A stretch of DNA of 8,543 bases, from the NCBI GenBank assembly GCA_024690445.1, contig JAILPD010000129.1:1-8543 (forward strand). Direction: 5' to 3'. Within the stretch, counting starts at the first letter, position 1. Each line of letters begins with the position of its first letter. Below the pieces are notes generated by a model, which did not search any database, had not been told where the DNA came from, and saw only the letters and a list, made by a program, of their open reading frames with translations. Origin of the DNA: Acholeplasmatales bacterium. GTDB taxonomy: Bacteria; Bacillota_I; Bacilli_A; Acholeplasmatales; Anaeroplasmataceae. Both the position numbers and the translations under genes were made by a program. Below, in pieces: positions 6,849 through 8,543 of the stretch.

Positions 6849-7304
6849 ATGTCATTAGAAGAATTAAAATCAAAAACAAAAATTAAATTGACAGTTATGT
6901 CTATTTCTATGTTACTACCTATTATCATAGTTCTAGTAATGGGATTAGGACAATGGAAGATTGGTGAATCAAAGGCTGTATTCTTCGAAGCCCCATGGGT
7001 ACCATATACTATTTGTAGTTTATTCTTAGGTTATTTAGTATATAAAAATATTAGATATATTCGTATTTTGAAAAGTGATGAATATGCTAATAAGATATTA
7101 ATTTCAAAGAATGATGAAAGAAATAAATTTATTAAATTAAATGCTAAATCATTATCTAGTAAAATATTTATTTACGCAGTTAGTGTAGTAGCTATATTCT
7201 GTGCATTTATCGATTATCAATATTTCTATACATGTATACTTATCTTCGTTGTATATATTGTTATCTATTATTTAGTATTATTATATTATTCGAAGAAGTT
7301 CTAA
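6849..7304 (+). CDS. Four-helix membrane protein paired with the XRE regulator
   Basis: I do not recognise a function. The 151-residue protein has four predicted membrane helices (about 15-34, 50-66, 103-121, 125-147). A charged loop between helices 2 and 3 contains SKNDERNKFIKLNA (86-99). A D-E-R motif followed by a basic helix is typical of small membrane proteins encoded next to XRE regulators (DUF2178-like), but the family call is tentative. Both ends are basic or lysine-rich, so N- and C-termini probably face the cytoplasm. Translation is well supported: GGAGGT (6835-6840) lies 8 nt before the ATG, inside the end of the regulator gene. The 1-nt gap indicates cotranscription. It could be the regulator's sensor or the object of its control; the sequence does not decide. 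Confidence 0.75.
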   Translation: MSLEELKSKTKIKLTVMSISMLLPIIIVLVMGLGQWKIGESKAVFFEAPWVPYTICSLFLGYLVYKNIRYIRILKSDEYANKILISKNDERNKFIKLNAKSLSSKIFIYAVSVVAIFCAFIDYQYFYTCILIFVVYIVIYYLVLLYYSKKF

Positions 7305-7317
7305 ATTGAAATTTATG

Positions 7318-7354
7318 CCTTCAACTATTATAATTTAGTTGAAGGTTTTATTTT
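7318..7354 (+). terminator. Terminator hairpin directly upstream of the apbE ribosome binding site
   Basis: A perfect 10-bp stem (7318-7327 with 7336-7345, CCTTCAACTA and its complement) with an 8-nt loop precedes the T-run TTTTATTTT (7346-7354). The ribosome binding site of the next gene starts at the very next base. No room remains for a promoter between hairpin and gene, so apbE must rely on readthrough or on a promoter inside the upstream gene. Confidence 0.8.
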
Positions 7355-7363
7355 AGGTGGAAT

Positions 7364-8305
7364 ATGAAAAAAATATTATTTTTCTTTATTTCAATGTTAA
7401 TAATTACATTAACCTCATGTGGCAATGAGGTTGTTTATGAATGTACACCAATTCCAGTATTTGATACTGTTGTTACTATGGTATTTTATAGTGATGCTAA
7501 TTATAAAACTTACTATAATGATATAAAGGCTAAATTTAATGAAATAAATAGATTAGCTGATGATTTTAATGCTAATACAGATAATAACAATGTGTATGTA
7601 TTAAATAAAGAAAGAGAAGTAAATTCTAGTCTTTTAGTAGATATGATAACGAAAGCTGTTGCTTTAAAGGATGATACTTTAGGATATTTTAATCCATATA
7701 TTGGTAGATTAACTCATAAGTGGAAGGATGCTATTAAGGAAGGTAGAGTATTATCTGATTCTGAAATTCAAGAAGAGCTTTATATTATGAATAACACTTG
7801 TGCTTTAGTTAATAATGATACTATTAGATTAGAAGGTGAAGGTAATATTGATTTGGGTGCATTTGCTAAAGGATATGCACTTGAATGGGCTAAGAATTAT
7901 TTAGAAGAAAATAATGTAGATAAATATTATATTAATTGTGGTTCATCAAGTATTTATATTGGTAATAAAGAATTAAGTGTTAACTTATCTAAGCCTTATA
8001 GTAATGGTTCTATTTTAGATTTTAATGCATCTAATATAGGAATAGCTACATCATCTCCAAAATATCAATATAAAGAGATTGAAGGGGTTAAATATCATCA
8101 TTTAATTAATCCATTTACTGGACTTCCATCTAATATTTATGATTCAGTAAATGTCATTAGTAATAACAATATTAATAATGATATTTATTCGACTGCAATA
8201 TTTTCTATGGATTTGGATTCTGCTAAGGAATTTGCGGATGAAAAAAATATAAATATTATTCTTTATAAGAATGATGAAATCATATATCAAAAGGAGAATA
8301 TATAA
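7364..8305 (+). CDS. apbE: ApbE-family FAD:protein FMN transferase, lipoprotein
   Basis: This enzyme takes FMN from FAD and links it to a Thr or Ser of target flavoproteins outside the membrane. It has 313 residues. The N-terminus is a lipoprotein signal: KK, a hydrophobic stretch, then the lipobox LTSC with C19 as the lipidated residue, so it should be anchored to the outer face of the membrane. Family features are FDTVVTMVFY (33-42), GNIDLGAFAKGYALEWAK (D163, K169), YINCGSSSIYIG, HHLINPFTGLPSN (245-257), and NDIYSTAIFSMD. D273 and T277 have the spacing of the Mg2+ ligands in this family. The ATG follows AGGTGG (7355-7360) closely. It runs directly into the NusG-II gene, and that pairing is recurrent in extracytosolic flavin and electron-transfer loci. 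The acceptor protein (FMN-binding domain) is not in the window. Confidence 0.93.
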   Translation: MKKILFFFISMLIITLTSCGNEVVYECTPIPVFDTVVTMVFYSDANYKTYYNDIKAKFNEINRLADDFNANTDNNNVYVLNKEREVNSSLLVDMITKAVALKDDTLGYFNPYIGRLTHKWKDAIKEGRVLSDSEIQEELYIMNNTCALVNNDTIRLEGEGNIDLGAFAKGYALEWAKNYLEENNVDKYYINCGSSSIYIGNKELSVNLSKPYSNGSILDFNASNIGIATSSPKYQYKEIEGVKYHHLINPFTGLPSNIYDSVNVISNNNINNDIYSTAIFSMDLDSAKEFADEKNINIILYKNDEIIYQKENI

Positions 8306-8543
8306 TTGGGTAAAATTAGAAATGATATCATCCTAATAATTGTACTAGCCGCTCTTATAGTTTCTTCATTTATATGGTGGTTTTTAAGTAGTGCGGATGA
8401 GTCAAATAGGTTATATGTTAATATTTATTATGATGAGAAATTATTATATTCAACTCCTTTAGATGAAAACAATGAATATGTTGTTAAGGGTAAAATTGGA
8501 GATGTCCATATAGTAATAGAGGATGGATATGTTAGTGTAGTTG
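8306..8543 (+). CDS. NusG-domain-II membrane-anchored protein, 5' part
   Basis: This partial gene runs off the window end, with 79 codons visible. It starts at TTG (8306-8308), immediately after the apbE stop; AAGGAGA (8291-8297) lies 8 nt upstream and no ATG is available nearby, which supports the TTG start. Residues 7-27 (DIILIIVLAALIVSSFIWWF) form one membrane helix. After it comes an extracytosolic domain with LYVNIYYDEKLLYSTPLDEN, then EYVVKGKIGDVHIVIEDGYV. That is the pattern of NusG domain II proteins (strand, 'D-x-x-x-x-x-x-P-L', then 'I-x-I-x-D-G-x-V'). The conserved cysteine pair expected further on lies beyond the window. The molecular role of this family is not established; its genes often accompany apbE, FMN-binding proteins and a Gx-type transporter. 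Confidence 0.8.
   Translation, partial: MGKIRNDIILIIVLAALIVSSFIWWFLSSADESNRLYVNIYYDEKLLYSTPLDENNEYVVKGKIGDVHIVIEDGYVSVV

Noticed and set aside
6682..6879. 65-codon open frame on the - strand over the XRE gene
   Set aside because: The + strand encodes a clear helix-turn-helix protein with good start signals; the - strand product has no such support.
1..8543. CRISPR array, insertion sequence, phage, toxin-antitoxin or tRNA/rRNA gene
   Set aside because: No spaced direct repeats, transposase, integrase or cloverleaf-like sequence was seen; the XRE and membrane pair lacks features of a known toxin.

Overview
The window is strongly AT-rich and every gene lies on the + strand. It reads as a chromosomal segment of a low-GC Bacillota, probably a Bacilli lineage close to the Mollicutes, Erysipelotrichales or uncultured RF39-type gut bacteria. 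That placement is an inference from three things: the conserved order gdpP–rplI–dnaB, the A/T-rich codon choice (mostly AGA for arginine), and short intergenic gaps with simple hairpin terminators. Tryptophan is encoded by TGG and no in-frame TGA occurs, so the standard bacterial code fits. All eight visible stop codons are TAA or TAG.

Layout. Positions 1-215 hold the C-terminal end of a HAD-family phosphatase, closed by a terminator that overlaps its stop codon. Positions 216-442 are a non-coding promoter region. Positions 443-1486 encode a GGDEF-GAF protein, a likely diguanylate cyclase, followed by its own terminator. From 1575 a clear promoter drives a three-cistron operon: (i) a fusion of the c-di-AMP phosphodiesterase GdpP to a complete ribosomal protein L9, (ii) the replicative helicase DnaB, and (iii) peptide chain release factor 1. 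The operon ends at a perfect 13-bp hairpin (6545-6576). A second promoter starts inside that terminator's T-tract and drives a small XRE-type regulator paired with a four-helix membrane protein (6638-7304). After another terminator comes a lipoprotein FAD:protein FMN transferase (ApbE), followed immediately by a NusG-domain-II membrane protein that starts at TTG and is cut by the window end.

How the genes fit together. The central operon groups c-di-AMP turnover, the ribosome (L9), replication (DnaB) and termination of translation (RF1). The GGDEF gene just upstream adds probable c-di-GMP synthesis, and its promoter closely resembles the operon promoter. The last two genes point to flavinylation of proteins outside the membrane, i.e. 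a redox function at the cell surface.

The most notable feature is the GdpP-L9 fusion. The membrane-anchored phosphodiesterase runs in frame into full-length L9 with no stop codon. The junction keeps a strong Shine-Dalgarno sequence at the right distance from the L9 ATG, so one reading frame could yield both a membrane-tethered L9 and free L9.
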